Made by a program: the position numbers and the translations under genes. A stretch of DNA of 64,000 nt from Antennarius striatus (taxonomy: Eukaryota; Chordata; Actinopteri; Lophiiformes; Antennariidae), in NCBI RefSeq assembly GCF_040054535.1, contig NC_090797.1, forward strand, positions 9,895,001 to 9,959,000. The letters are read 5' to 3'. Every line of letters begins with the position of its first letter. The stretch's first letter is position 1. The notes beneath the pieces were generated by a model. That model saw nothing but the letters and a program-made list of their open reading frames with translations. It was not told the origin of the DNA and searched no databases. Of this stretch, positions 35,278 through 49,200 are shown piece by piece.

Positions 35278-37239
35278 ATAAATCTGTATCTGTATTCAAT
35301 TACTTCATTTTCATGTGTTCCACATGGTTCACATGTATGTTGTTATGCCTGTGTGCATGTGAAATAGATCCTGTGGTGGACGGCATGTTGCAAGTCTGTA
35401 GATATGCCGAGCAACAGATGTGTTATAGATTGTAAAAGGTAGTTAAAAATTCATCACATCATCTTTATTTTACAGTCACAATCATTTTTCTTTCCAGTGT
35501 TTTAAAACCATAAAAAATAAATATACATTATGTTACAAAACATTTCCAGTGTCTTGGATCGATAAAAAAAAAACAGGAACATTTATCAACAGTTTTGATT
35601 ACAGGAGAGTAAAATACTAGGGATGCACAGTGTGCATGTACAAAGGTTTTCAGCGAGCAGTAAAGCAGTTGCCTTTTGCTGCAAAATGCATTCAAGTTGG
35701 CATCATTTTCATTTTGAACTCAGATTCAGAAATCCACAACTCAGCAGTTGACACAGATTTTTATACACAGTGTTGATGATTGAATAAATGTCTATGTTGA
35801 TGCTAAAACATGTATTCCATTCAGAAAACCCTCAAACGTACAAAGGTGTTAGTATTACCTGCACATTCTACTAGTGATTTCTTCAACCATACAATAAAAC
35901 TGAGTAAAAAGTGAACTGACTCCAACTCTAGTGGGAACATTAACCATATTTAAAGACTTTGGTGAGAGGAGTGTGTTGCATTAGATCATATAAATGTTCG
36001 TTTGGATGAATGATGCGTATGGATGGATCAGTGCAACCTAAGTGTCTCAAATCAAATATATTTGCATGCATGATGTGTTTACAGAACAGAAAAAGCTGTC
36101 AGACAGCACAGTACACCACCTAAAGGCCCAAGTGTGTGTAAAGGGTCACTTCAGAATGAAGGCACAGTATTGTTCTCAGTTGATCTGACCAGCATTTCAA
36201 ATGATCTTCACATTTGGAGAGTGTTCCCAATGTAACACAGACGTGTCATATTTAGTTCAGACCCTTGTCCTATCTACAGCTGAAATACAAAATAGATCTT
36301 TTTTTTTATTTACCTTCAACAATATCTACACATTAATTACAAACTGAATGCACTGCACTGAGAAGCAGAATAGGCCTTTGAGAAAATAAAGAGCACTTGG
36401 TGTGACAGTGATGTCTCGCATGCAGAAGTCAGTGAGGACACTTTGAGTTGGGTTTATTGGACTTGTATTCCTTGAAATCCTCTTGGACTACAGCTGTATC
36501 AGCATGTATGTGTGTCTATGTTTGCACATGGAGTTTATACCTCTGCCTTTCTCTATGAGAAAGAAACCGTCTGAGTGTGATGTCCACATTCCGAAACGTT
36601 ACCCGACTGACAGGCCGACTCCACGTAACCATCTCTGACGAGCAGCTTTCTGGGACTCTCGATGAATTGTGCGAAATATCATTTCCTGTGGTGGTTTTGG
36701 CACACGTTCCAACATATTCCCTCTCGGTACAATCCAAGCATTCCCTTTATTTGTCACGTCTTTTTATTATCTCTGCATATTCTCTCATCTATGGCAGTCT
36801 TGAAGTCTGCAATTAATACTGCTCTCCAAAGACAGGGATGGTTGTTAGATCAGGAATAGAGTAAACTTTGACCATTCTTCCACCCAACTTGTAGCACCCA
36901 TCTGTCTGTAGTTTCTTTCCTTTTATTCCCGCCCTCTTGGTTCAGCTCCCTTCTTCTTCTTCTTTTCTCCCAGCAGGTTCTTTAACTTCTCCTCTCACAA
37001 GGGCATGCTGGTCAGGATTTTCCTAACAGGTCAAATTGAAGTCTCATTACTGCCACTGTTAGTGAAGGAAATAGGTGGAGGGGAGAAAGAGGGATGGGAT
37101 GAATGCAAGAGGGATGGGTGCAAGGAGACAGACAGGAAGAGATTAGCATGCAAAATGAAAGTGAATGCATGGATGCAGGACGTTATCATGCAGAATTGAT
37201 CAAAGTTTAACGTCTACTTCATCATTTTCAAATATCTAC
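35278..37239. other. Convergent 3' UTR interval of BAAT-like gene 2 and celsr1
   Basis: No open gene. AATAAA overlaps the stop of gene 2 (35277-35282), and a second AATAAA on the plus strand at about 35517 is a more likely signal. celsr1 transcripts enter from the right; TTTATT (minus-strand AATAAA) occurs near 35464, 36309 and 36461. Which signals are used cannot be decided from sequence. Confidence 0.5.
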
Positions 37240-39993
37240 TTACTCTGTGTCTGATTCGTTGCCCCCATTTACTGTCCCTGACGTCAAGTGCATTGCCACA
37301 CCCCCGTTGGCTTCCCGGTAGATGCCCACTGGCGGGGGCCCGACAGGAATCTGTGGTCGGGGGGCAATCGGAGGTTTGATGAGGGAGCTGTTGTTGTGGT
37401 TGGCAGGATGGCCTCCGTCATTGGAAGACAACGATGGCGGCCGGGAGGAAGGATTTATGATGTTGACGGAAGACTGAGGCGGCGAGGAGGTGTTGTTATT
37501 GTTGGGGGGAGGGGAGGTGATGGTGGGGTGGTTGTAGTCGCTCAGCTTCTCCCTCAGACGATTCTTCATGTTCTTGTCGCTCAGTGGAGGAGGGTAGCTG
37601 ATCTTGTTCTTCAAGATACCTGTGATAGACAGAGAGTCGGGGACGATATAAATCTTATCATATTGATAAATTGATCAACACGGTAGAGAATGAATCCCTT
37701 CTCACCTTTTCTCTGCTCTGGCTGGTGGTTGCTATTGCTGTTGGGTAGGCTAGGGGGCGCTGTATCCCTTGCGTTCCCAGGCATCTGTTTATCTCTCTCC
37801 TGGAGAGTTTCACCAATTTGGTTGAGCTTATTTTCCGGGTGCAGCTCGACTTTCACCTTGGTCTCTACCCTCAGCCTCTCTGCCCCGCCAGGGTCCTCGC
37901 TGTCGCTGGCTGTAGTGGCATCTATTGGCCAGTAAGGCTTCACATGATTCGCCACTGAATCCACTAGGAAAGGTGGACACATTGCAGGTAAAAATTTAAA
38001 GAACGAATAGAAGAAAGTAGCTGAAAAACTGACTCAGAGTTGTGCTTAAGTGCATAAATGAAATTAAAAAACCCCCATCATGTTTAGGCTAAATAGGAGT
38101 CATCCATTTACCTTTAGGTGTGCTGTGAATAGGCTGCCTCTCATTGTTCCACTTCGGCTTCACGTCAATGTCATCATCATCACTGTCAGAGGAGTGGGAG
38201 GAGGCGTAGGAGGAGCTGTGTTCATCCACAGACAGCTCGCTGTCCGAGTCAGAGTCTAGCAGAGAGAAGGGAATGAAGAAACATGGACATTTGCTAATGT
38301 AATGCGGAGATGCATGAATTTTTACTTTCTTATGCGGATTTTCTTTTTCATCTCACCATCTCCCTTGGAGCCGCTTCTGTGGAAGAGAGGTCCGTCCAGA
38401 TCAGTGTGTCCCTTTGCTGTGCCTGAAGACACACTGGGCTTCTGACCAGCCTCCTCCCTAGGTGGAGAAAGACAGGCACAAGGAAGAGGAAGGAGAGTGG
38501 GAAAGAGTTTTAAGATTGTGCAAAAATGGGATCACAAGGAGGCAAACAGGGGAAGTGCAGCGATCCTGGAAGTTCATTCAAGCTGAGACCGCTTCTATTT
38601 GACAAGCTGAAACACCAGACATCTCACACGACAAAAAAACATTGCTACTGGATCACCATCAACACAAAAAAGACCACTGATTTAAATATGTATTGCACAT
38701 CTCCATTTATACAATTAATATCCCATTTACAAATATTATATTCTTCAATCCAATATGCAAACAGATTCACACTGCTGCTCTTCTCCATCCTTTCCAGCAG
38801 TAATCCAGGCTGGATTGATATCTTGACTGGAGGGGAAAACGCTCCGACAGAACACTTCAGGAAAGATTCCCACTAAAAAACTAAACTCTCTGTTTAGTTT
38901 CAAACCCTTCTCTTTTCCCATATTCTCTCTTTCCCTCTCTGCACTGTTTGGTTTCCCTCTTTCTCTTGCTTCCTCCCTTTCATGTCTAGAACAGTCAGTA
39001 CACCACCCTGCTTCTCCCCTTTAGCGTTTTTGCTCTCATCGACCCGAGTGGTTGCTTGCATTTCCAAGATGACAGCTTTATGAACAGAAATGTACTGTCA
39101 GACCTAACCTCGGCTCTGTAAAACACAGATATATGTAACTCTATCCCACTGGGATGAAAATATGTCTGCAATACATGCAAACACTCAAACGTACATGACA
39201 TGAAATGTCTCTTCCATATCATGGAAGAAACATCTTAGGCCTGTTTCTCAATATGTTAACTGCCTAAACATTGATCAGGGACAAACTTGACGGTGAAATG
39301 ATGCAAACTATTTAAAGACATATAGATTCACACAAACTAAGTAGTCTAATTCGAAAATTATTGGCTTCAAATGTATTAGTGTTATTTTATTTTCCTATTT
39401 CTGCTGGGACTCCTTCAAATACTGTATATCATTACTATACCGCCTGATAAAACGCTGCATTAATTCGACATGAACAAACATGTTTTAATTTGTTTATGCA
39501 TAAAACACTGAACCAATAACAGCAGGATGGACAATACAGAATTCATGGAGTGTGTTTTCTGATATGTAGATGTGGTTTTTGCAACCAAGCAATGCACCAT
39601 GCGCTGGCGTGCATTTCAGCATTGACTGTCATGCAAACATTACTGGATAATAAAGGTCCCGTTCAGTGGCAGAATGCATTTGTGAAAGCAAAATGAGAAA
39701 CTAATTTATCTGTAAAGGCAGAGAACAAGGACAGGGCGACAAGGAGCATGAACAACTCTGAAGTACCTATCTCTCTCTCTCTCTCTCTCTCTCTCTAACT
39801 GTATATACAGTATTTGTGTGTATATGATATGTAAAGTAATGGCTTGGGGTTGTGTTAGTAAGTGTGAGACATTTGATGCATCATCGTACATGCAGAAAGG
39901 AGCGGAAACACGAACAACACTGGGAAAAGTTGAAAGAAGCTGAAGATGACATGCATGCATGGACACACATATACACACAAATACACACACACA

Positions 39994-40062
<69 letters not shown>

Positions 40063-40268
40063 ACACACACAAACATTTGCTCGTGCAGCAGTCCATTAAA
40101 AGCAGCCATGCAGTCAGTGAACATGTTGTACCTGAGTGCGTATGCCAGGTAGCTGCTGCGGCTCTTGGCTGACCTGATTGTACTATCCAGCGACACAGTG
40201 GACTCGCCAATGCCTGAGCGGTACAAGGCGCCATCTTCTGTATACGTGTTGTTGCAATTGAGAGAGCG
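37240..40268 (-). CDS. celsr1: celsr1 cytoplasmic tail exons
   Basis: Exons: 40132-40268, 38357-38457, 38112-38255, 37706-37963, 37240-37619 (residues 1192-1530). The tail holds RSLNCNNTYTEDGALYRSG, an acidic serine cluster (DSDSDSELSVDEHSSSYASS and a run of four Asp), KVETKVKVELH, and a proline/asparagine-rich last exon with NNNN and PPP runs. No classical PDZ-binding C-terminus is evident (ends ESDTE). The Ser/Asp cluster looks like a casein-kinase-2 substrate region, which is an inference. Confidence 0.9.
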
Positions 40269-43200
40269 CTGGAAGTGGAGGAATGAAAAGATGGAGAGAC
40301 AAGTGGGATAGAACCCCAAAAAAATTATGATTTGTCATATGTTCTAACATATGAATAAATGTCAGTGATAAAATGCTACAACGAAAGATTACACATGAAA
40401 AACAACATTAGCATATGACAGAAAATAAAAGATGTATGATGGTAAAATATACAGTATATGACCATATGTCTGTTCACTCACAGTGAGCAACGAGGCCCTT
40501 GTGGTGCTGGACTCGTCTGGTATGCTCTTCTTTCCTGTGAAGACATTCTTGAGGTTCTTCCTCACCTCTTTGTTAAAGATGATGTGGAAGAAGAAGATGA
40601 AGACTCCCTGTGTTGGTGGGAAAGTTGCATCATTAAGTCCCATTCCCAATAATCAAGTAGTTGTATAAAGCAAGCAAACCACTGTGCTACCTGCAGGCAG
40701 CTGAAGACGGCGAACAGGTAGTGGAAGGTCATCACATTGCTGTTGACCGCCATCAGACCTAGCAGCCAGGTGGCGCTGATGAGCAGCAGCATGAGGAAGG
40801 CCATTCGGAGGGCGGGGCTGAGTCGGAGAAACACATATTTCAGCTTCCCTCAGGACCAGAAGTGTTGTTACGTGTTAACAAGATGTGATGCATTATCAGT
40901 CATCAATAGGACATAAAACTTACATAGCTCCTGATTTCTCCATGGCCTTCTGCCTGCGACCACATGAAGCTTTTGCAGCCAGAATAAAGATCACTGTATT
41001 TACCTTCAGACGGTGAAAAACAGAAAAGTTTTGTCCTCATTTAAATTCACTGCCAATCTGCGTGTCTGCGCAGTAATTACAAATCCAGACAATGAGAAAA
41101 ATTAGTGATGGGACTGTTCTAGTTCATATACACACCAGGACGACTACAGAGATGGGTCCTGCGAAGCTCCAGATGAGAGTGTCATGGACGGAGAGCCAAC
41201 AGAACTCTGGGTTTCCATAACCCTGAGGGTCAAGACCTACTGCCAAACCTGAATATGAAATCAAACAACAAAATATCAGAACAGGAACTTAAATAAAAAG
41301 TCAAGGATCATTCCCTCATCCATTCTCTCTTTAACTCCTTCACACCTCTCTTCCTGCCTTTGAATTTTATGAGGTAGTTCCACAGCATCTCACTCATCTA
41401 ATTCAGTATTTCCGTTTTTGTCCCTTATAGATGTGCTTATATTTTGAGCTGTAAATTAACAGTTCTTTCATGCTGTGTATCTGAATCCCATTTCTAATAA
41501 AATGAGTGATGCTGCAATCCAAAAGTGCCAATGTGTGTCAGCACATCAAAAATATTCACTGTGTGACAATCATCTTATTGAGCACTAACACTTTCCCAGG
41601 TAAAGTATGTACTTAATAGCAGGCTGGAAAAAGTGGCATTAATTGGAGAAGCTGCTATAAAATGTCAGTCAAATGACACTGAATTTTTTTACATTTTTTT
41701 TTAACAAAAGATTTATGCTTCTGGTTTTGTCACAATTTGACATCTCTGCACGTCTCTTCCTACTCTTTCATCCTTGTCTCTTCTATGATTTTCCCAGGAG
41801 GATCACAGCCTCTCCAGAGGAGACGAGTCACAGCACGAATAACCCCCCACCCCCCCGACAATCTGCCCTCTTTTGCTACTGTTTCTGAGCTCGCATCTTC
41901 ACTGATGTGTCTCACCGGTGATAACGGCCGGTATTCCCCAGCCCATGGCGTAGTAGAACCTCATGTGACCATGGTTGATGTTCCGCAGCTCTGTCAGCAT
42001 GCGGTAGATGTGCAGCCCCTCCACAAACATCCAGGCAAAGGTGCACATGTAGAAGTAGTGGAGGAGGATGGCAATGACTGTACACACAAACTGGAGATAA
42101 AAGAGAGAAGGAAAGAATGATATTTTTAATCAGTTTTTCCCTTTGTATTAAAAGAATATCTAGTGACTCCATCCATGAAGACATGCAAAGTAATCTGGGT
42201 TCTGTCCTCTTTGGGACGGCAGTGGCTCAACGGTAGAGCGGGCGGTAGATGGGTCGTCCAATCTTCCCAAGATCAGCGGTTCGATTCCCGCTCCTGCCCA
42301 GCTGACAGTGGGACGTGTCTGCTCACCTCCAGAGCACTGCCGAAACACCCTTGAACAAGGTGCCATCCCCTTCATAGTTTGCTCATTTGGGGCGCACCAA
42401 TGACAAATTTATGCACTAAACCAACTTAACGACAGCTATGATTCAACAGTTCCCTACATCCCCCTGTCTCCCTCCCCCTGTTTCCACTTCTGCTGCTGCA
42501 GAGGAGGAATGCTGTGTGTCAGGGAATGTCCCAGCAGTGAAGATACTGAATTTATTAAAACAGCGTAGTGCTGCGGAGATGAGAGAGAGAGTGAAAGAGA
42601 GAGAGACACTTTGACAAGGTTATAAATCATCCTGCATATCGCTCTGGGCACACACTGACGGCATTCCACAGCTTTTGGCACACACACACACAAACATACA
42701 CACACACTTGAAGAATAGATGGAGGACATACAAACACACACTGACTAAATTAAAATCTCTTGGTGTCTGCTTTGAAAGTTAGAAACTTCCTAATCTTATA
42801 TCTCGATAGTCACAGCTGGTAACCAATCATAACAGTGGTTTGCTGTAAAACAAGTGAAGCATCATCCACCACTCAGAGCACATGGATACATCTGATTGGT
42901 CAGACCCTGATGGAAGTAACTCAGAGCCAAAACTGTGGGTACATTTCTGTACGTTTCTACCATAACTCATGTTCGGAATGTTTCTCAGGGTTAATCTGTT
43001 TTTATCAGGAGGGAATGTCCAAGTTTCTGAATTACGATTCAAGTTCTGCAGATTTGTTTTCCTCACCCGAGGAATGAGGTGTGATAGAAATCTACTTGAA
43101 GGCTGGGGGGGGGGTGTTGTGTCGTCGTGAGTGTGTTTGACAGCTGGTTCAGCCGGATTATTCATTGTTGATATGTTCATCAAAGAGGCACGAAGAACAA

Positions 43201-46200
43201 TATAACTTCTGTGACAGACAGAAAGGCTTTCTGCATCTTGCATGTGAAAATTTGAACTTGTGACCTTTTTTTTTTCTCTTTAAATATGTTAAATTAAAAA
43301 GCTACAGACTGACAAGTTCTTGCAAAAAACAAAATCTGACAAAGTAAAAGACATGAATGAAAGATAAACAATAAGAATGTTAAAAAAGCTAATTTATGTC
43401 AGATTGACAACACTTTAGAAGTCCACAAATGCCAGCTCTGCAAACCGCAGCACCTCAAAAAAAGAAGGATTACCCACCAATTAACAGATTGATGCTTTTT
43501 CTGCACCACAATCACACCAATGATTAATTCAGTGAAAACAAAGTAGTTGTTTGGGGGAAACTTCTGCCAGGGCTACCGTTGAGGTGTGCTCCTGCAGAGG
43601 GGGGAGGCTGGTCCCAGCATGTCTCGGCTACTGGGAGATGTAAGGGTGCATTACTGTCTGTGTCAGCGGACTTGAAAGGGTTCTCACACCTTTTGATCCC
43701 GTACAGTATATCTCTGTATGTGTGTGTGTGTGTTGTGTACACACACGTGTTGTTTCTGTCTCATAACTAAACTATGAAGAGCACATGATTAGCTCATTAG
43801 ACCTCCAGCTCTGCTGACATTCTACACCTACAGGTTTACAGGAACAAAGTGTAATTCAGCCAGGACTGTCAGTTCACTGAGGTGACTGTCGAGGAGATTA
43901 TATCTGATGCATTCCAAACTAATAACGACCTCAAATAAGCAACAATACATAATCTGTTGCATAAGAGCAGGCTTTAAGGTATTAAGCCAGAAAAAGCCTG
44001 CTGTCAACGCAGACCTAGATGGCGGCTCTCAAGCCAAACAAATATCACAGCATGCCTGACATCTCTTAAATGTTGGGAGGGAAACATTTTACTACCTTCT
44101 CAAGTTCCACCACGCCACACGTGGAGGAAAAGTATGAACTGTTGCTGTTCCAGGGTCATGTGCATTGTGTCTGTGGCTCACCGGGTTGTCGGTCTGATTG
44201 ATGCCCAGCAGGAAGACGAGCTCGGAGAAGAACAGAGCTGCCACCAGGTTCCTGTGGATGACGTGGAGGTTGGAGCGGAGTCGGCGGAGGAGGCACAGCA
44301 AGATGAAGGTGAGGAGGAGGAGGAACAGGGAGACTGACACTGTGGTGTAGGTGACGATCTTCAGGGGGAGAACATCGCCGTGCTACGAGGGGAAACATCA
44401 CAAGTCAAGATAAAGGTGGGAAAAAAGAAAGCTTGATAAAAAGTTGGAACGACAATTGTTTCTTTTTCTGTCTTGGGTAAGTTATACCTCTCTCTTGGAA
44501 ACATCCATGAGCACAGCGAAGCTGGTCATGTGGTTACACTGGCAGCTGATGTGGCTGTTGTTCCTGTTGAGCACTTCACATCCTTTAGCCGACCAGCCAC
44601 CGGTACCCCCGATCCTACACACACCAATAAATAAAACAGCTGAACGTGACAAAACACTTACTGGTGTTTTATCTGCTGTACGGTGTGTGTTTGTACGACT
44701 CAGACTCACGCGATGGAGTGGTTCCAGAAGACACACACAGGTTTGGTCCTCTCCTCTGTCTCAAGCAACGTATACTCTAACGTTAGGGGAGGGTCCAGGA
44801 TAGGAGGCAGAGGGGAGCCCTCCCTGTGTAGCGTGGCGCTCACTATGGCTGTGTTGATCACTGGACGGTTTGGGATCCTTTAAAAATAACACCACAGATG
44901 ATATTTCATGCAAATATAGACACACATGTACAACACGCAGCAACGGACTGCTCATATCTATTCATGAATGTCCTGTTATCATCCAAGAAACATTTTTAGT
45001 GACTTCCTCTCTTTCCACACACATCAGGAATAATAACACGACATACTGCAAATTCTTGTGTAATTCTTCAGATGAACTAAAAATATTAGGCACTCATCAA
45101 CCGATTCCTTCAAAAACCACTTGATTAAATATTATGCTATACAGTAAATTAACATTAAAGGTAAAATGTTGTCAGTTGATGTAGTTTCCTCAACAGAATG
45201 ACCTGTACGGACACACACTGGAGAGTTCTCAGAGCTCAGATAGGGTGCATGTTCTCTTTTTAACGCAGAATTCTCTGTTTTTGTTTGAAATTGTTAAGAC
45301 TGGACTGAACTTTGTGATTTAATCCATATAAAATATGTGGGAAAGTCGACCTGCACTCCCATGTTTTCAGTGTCAGACAAATTAAATTGCTGCATATGGC
45401 AATAAGAGGGTATTCCAGCGGAATGTCTAATCTTCAGCTGTCAGTAGTCTACCTCAGACTCCTGCGGTCAGGGTCAAATCTTTCCGGGAGAAGTTTCCCT
45501 AGTGATTTGTAGACTATCACCACGGCAACAGGGAGAGGGGCAGCTGACTCAAGATAGCGCCGCTTCCTATCAGACACTGAATGCTCCTCCTCCAGTGGGG
45601 GATCAGTCTGAGATGGGGCGACAGGAACGTATTCTGCTGCGGTGGGAGAACGGCAGATAAGGCTGGAGTTGTATTTTTCACACAAATAAAGACAGAGCTG
45701 ATGGTCTGAATGTGCTGACGGTCCTACCTCTTTGGCCTTGAGAGCGGAGGTTGAATTGGGGGAAGTGGACTGAGGAACCAAGATCTTTGTCATATTCCTC
45801 TTTTATGTCTTCAAACCTGGGGATCGTCATCCTATCTGGGTCCGACACATCCAGGTAGTCCACAGTGAGAACTAGAGGAGGCAGGAAGAAGAGGAGATTA
45901 ATAGCATGAGATTAGGAATTCCTGGTTCCACAGACTCAGATTAAGCTCCTCCACTCACTCATGTTGTCGGTGACAATAGTGAAGGGTTTCAGGTAGGTTT
46001 TCCTGACATTCTGGGCCAGAGTGTTGGCGTATTCCTCAAAGTTGCGGAGCAAATGGGCCGTGCCGCCTTCTGTCCTCTGGATCTGGTCCCAGTGCTCCTT
46101 GTTTTCAAGATCCAGTAAGGAGCTACCGGCTTGCACCAAATTCTGGGAAAAAACAGCAATGATTACTGAATACTGAATAAATAAATCATTCCTGTCTCAA

Positions 46201-49200
46201 TAAAACTGATAATAAAGCTGTGAGTGATTAAATTACTTCAGTGAAGAAGTCCAGTAACAAACCACCTGTGGGGGGCAGCGTACCACCACAGCTCATACAC
46301 AGACCGGGTACGGGATGTTTTCCAATTAATTATTGAAGTTAAAATCAAAACAGAGAAGCCTTGGGTTTTCATAAAACATAGTATAATATTAGTTTTCCTT
46401 TTCCACCTCATTGAACTCTGCATCCTTCATGGCGGTGAGGTCAAATCCTGCCTGCTGACTCTCATAACGCAGCACAAGGTTCAGCAGCTGGACTGCCGTC
46501 TTCACGTCATTGCCATAGTAATGCTGGGTGTTATGGGTGGCGCTGTGGAGCAAACGAACAATACTCTTGGAGCGTTCGCTGTCCATCCTTGAACTGTTGC
46601 GGTGCAGGTCTTCGTTCTGCAGGGTGGAGGGATGGCAAGAGAACAAGAGCGAACAGGTCAAGGCAAAGGGAACGCTGAATGTGTGCAATGAACATGATCA
46701 AAACTGGTCAATCCCCAGATTAGTGGGACTTTGAATAGCTCAAGCCTCGAGTATTAGGTTCAGGGTCAAACACAATAGGTGCAATATTTGGTTCAAATCT
46801 CCTGCAGACCTCATCCTATGAAATTACAAGTTGTTGAACACACAATCACTCCCTTACAAAGCATATTGTTTCAGTCATTCTGATAATATTACGAACTAAT
46901 GTCTATATTTAAGGCAACATACATATGCTTTTAACATAAATTTACAGCTTTAAACTTGTCGTAATAGATGTTTTTGTCTAGTACTCACCACTTTCTTCAG
47001 GTGGAAAAAGGTGACGGTGGTGCAGTTGAAAAGTTCCGGTGACAACCAGCCCTTCTCATCACTGCAGTGTCGGATGGCAGTACCTAAAAACATATAAGTA
47101 ACATATATATGTTACTATGTAAACTATGCAGAGATTTCCAAAGTTGTTTAAATCAATCAATCAACTTAACGAAAGTTCCTTGAAGACGTTTCACCTCTCT
47201 TCCAAGAGGCTTCTTCAGTTCTGGTGCTGGTTGGTGTTAGTTTTGGTGTTTAACCTTACAGAGGTTATAAGCTGAAGGAAGTTGAAGGAACTAAAAATCA
47301 AATGTTTTTCTGCTTTCAGAAAAATATTTGGGATTGTTTGACCCTGAGTTTGACCTCTCAGGGTAAGCATGAAAGGAAAACGGTGCTTTCAACTAGATGT
47401 GTATTTAAAACTTAATCCAATCTGAAGTTTATATTTTCCTGTAAGGTAACCAGACTGAACGAATATCAGTCAAACATGAATGAGTAAAGCAAAGCGATAC
47501 AAATGCAAAAATTATGTATTAAAAATAACACAGGTTTGAAAACTGCAGCAGGCATGAACAGTCACTGAATCCCTGTTTGATGAGTTGCTGTACTGCTGAC
47601 TTGCAACCTGTGTTAATAGTATAATAAATTAAAAACATAGCAACTTGTTCCAGTCGAATTTATCTTGAAAAAAGGCTTCATCCAACACACAAAATCTCTT
47701 CAAACGTTATTGTTGCCAAAGGAGAAATGGCTGAACTTCCTGCCAGTTGGAGCTCAGACAAGGCAATGAGCAATGTTCGCAAATAAATTCCCCACTGAAT
47801 CCAGGGAGACAACAAAGGGGTCGCCATGGTGATGGGACTTTACTAGGAACAGGCCACTGAACTTGAATCCCAAGTTCACCTTCACTGACTTTCTCCTCAC
47901 ACACAGACACACACAGCTGGAGGAGGAGGGGTGTTACTTTCAGCTCTTAATGTAAGCTACCTGGTGCTTCTCCAAGAGAACACACAGATAAACTTGGTCA
48001 GATTTGTGGCCCAATCAGAGAGTCTCGTTACTGTGCTGTCATGGTTCAGAGAGTGAGTGCTTTTATATCCTATAAATACAAGAACTCACAAAAAAAACTA
48101 GAACGTTAACAATATAGGTGCTAAAAGTACTTTTCTTTTTGTGTTACTGTTCATAAAGTCTTAGCACATACAAAGATGATGTCACACCTTCATACCTATG
48201 GAACCTAGCAGAACAGTTCCAGAAGAACAATTCAGCATTTTTTTTTTTAAGGGAAAAAAACAATTTTGCTTGTTTTAACTACAGTATTCAATAAAACTAT
48301 TTAATATAGTCATTAAATATACAACTACATCAATGAATTTTCTAATGACACGATTTGCCCAAAATGTAATGATTACATGTTAGCTTGGTATAAAACGTAA
48401 CCACAGGGAAACTCTTCTGATCCGTCTCTTTTTTATAAAGCTTTCATAAAGGACCACACAGTTTTAGCTTAACATGACTAAATAGTGACTCCAACATCTT
48501 TGTCATCAAAGATGTCACACCGATGTCTTCACTCACCAATCGATCCTTTGGGACAGTTCATGGCAGCGGGTCGCCCAAATTTGGTCTTTGGCCACCAGAT
48601 GCCTGCATCAAAAGCCTTGGGGCAGCCTTCATACACAACTGTGGAAGACAGGGCAAACATACAAAGTATGAATGAACAAAACTTTAATTAATGTCTAAAT
48701 AAGAAAATTTGTTTAGTGTTTCTCACATAAATAGTGACCAAAGCAAAATTGGGGCATCTTCATCCCCCTCAATCCCTCCTCCCGCTAAAAAATCTTATGT
48801 CAATCAAAATCCAAGCACGCTGTCAGAGACTGAAACACTTCCTGTTCCTGAGAAGACGGACTGACACTCAATCTGTTTCGGGACTTTGTGGTCTTGTCTT
48901 CCATTCATTTCTACTGCATTGTGTGTGTATTCAGTCCAACTGCCAAGTTAGCCCACTAGTCAGACTTGCCACTTCTGCTTGACTGGGTAACGACAAAGAC
49001 ATGCAGTTAGCTCAACTGCAGCACCAGCAGATGTAAGCGACACCATTTGTCTCCTTTTGACAGTTCATCAGTTCATCAGGGCTCACTTTAGTGAACCTCA
49101 ACATGTAAAGGACCAATAAAAGAATTATTGTTCTTTTATTGTTCCAGCTTCTGAAATGGCGTTTTTAAAGTATTTTTTAGAAAGGTCATTTTTTTAAACG

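Noticed and set aside
37288-37674. Plus-strand frame across the last celsr1 exon
   Set aside because: Shadow of the real minus-strand coding exon; glycine/arginine-rich because it is the complement of a proline-rich tail.
42212-42385. Possible functional tRNA gene in a celsr1 intron
   Set aside because: Box A and B are present but no cloverleaf with a proper anticodon arm forms and the body matches other SINE copies.
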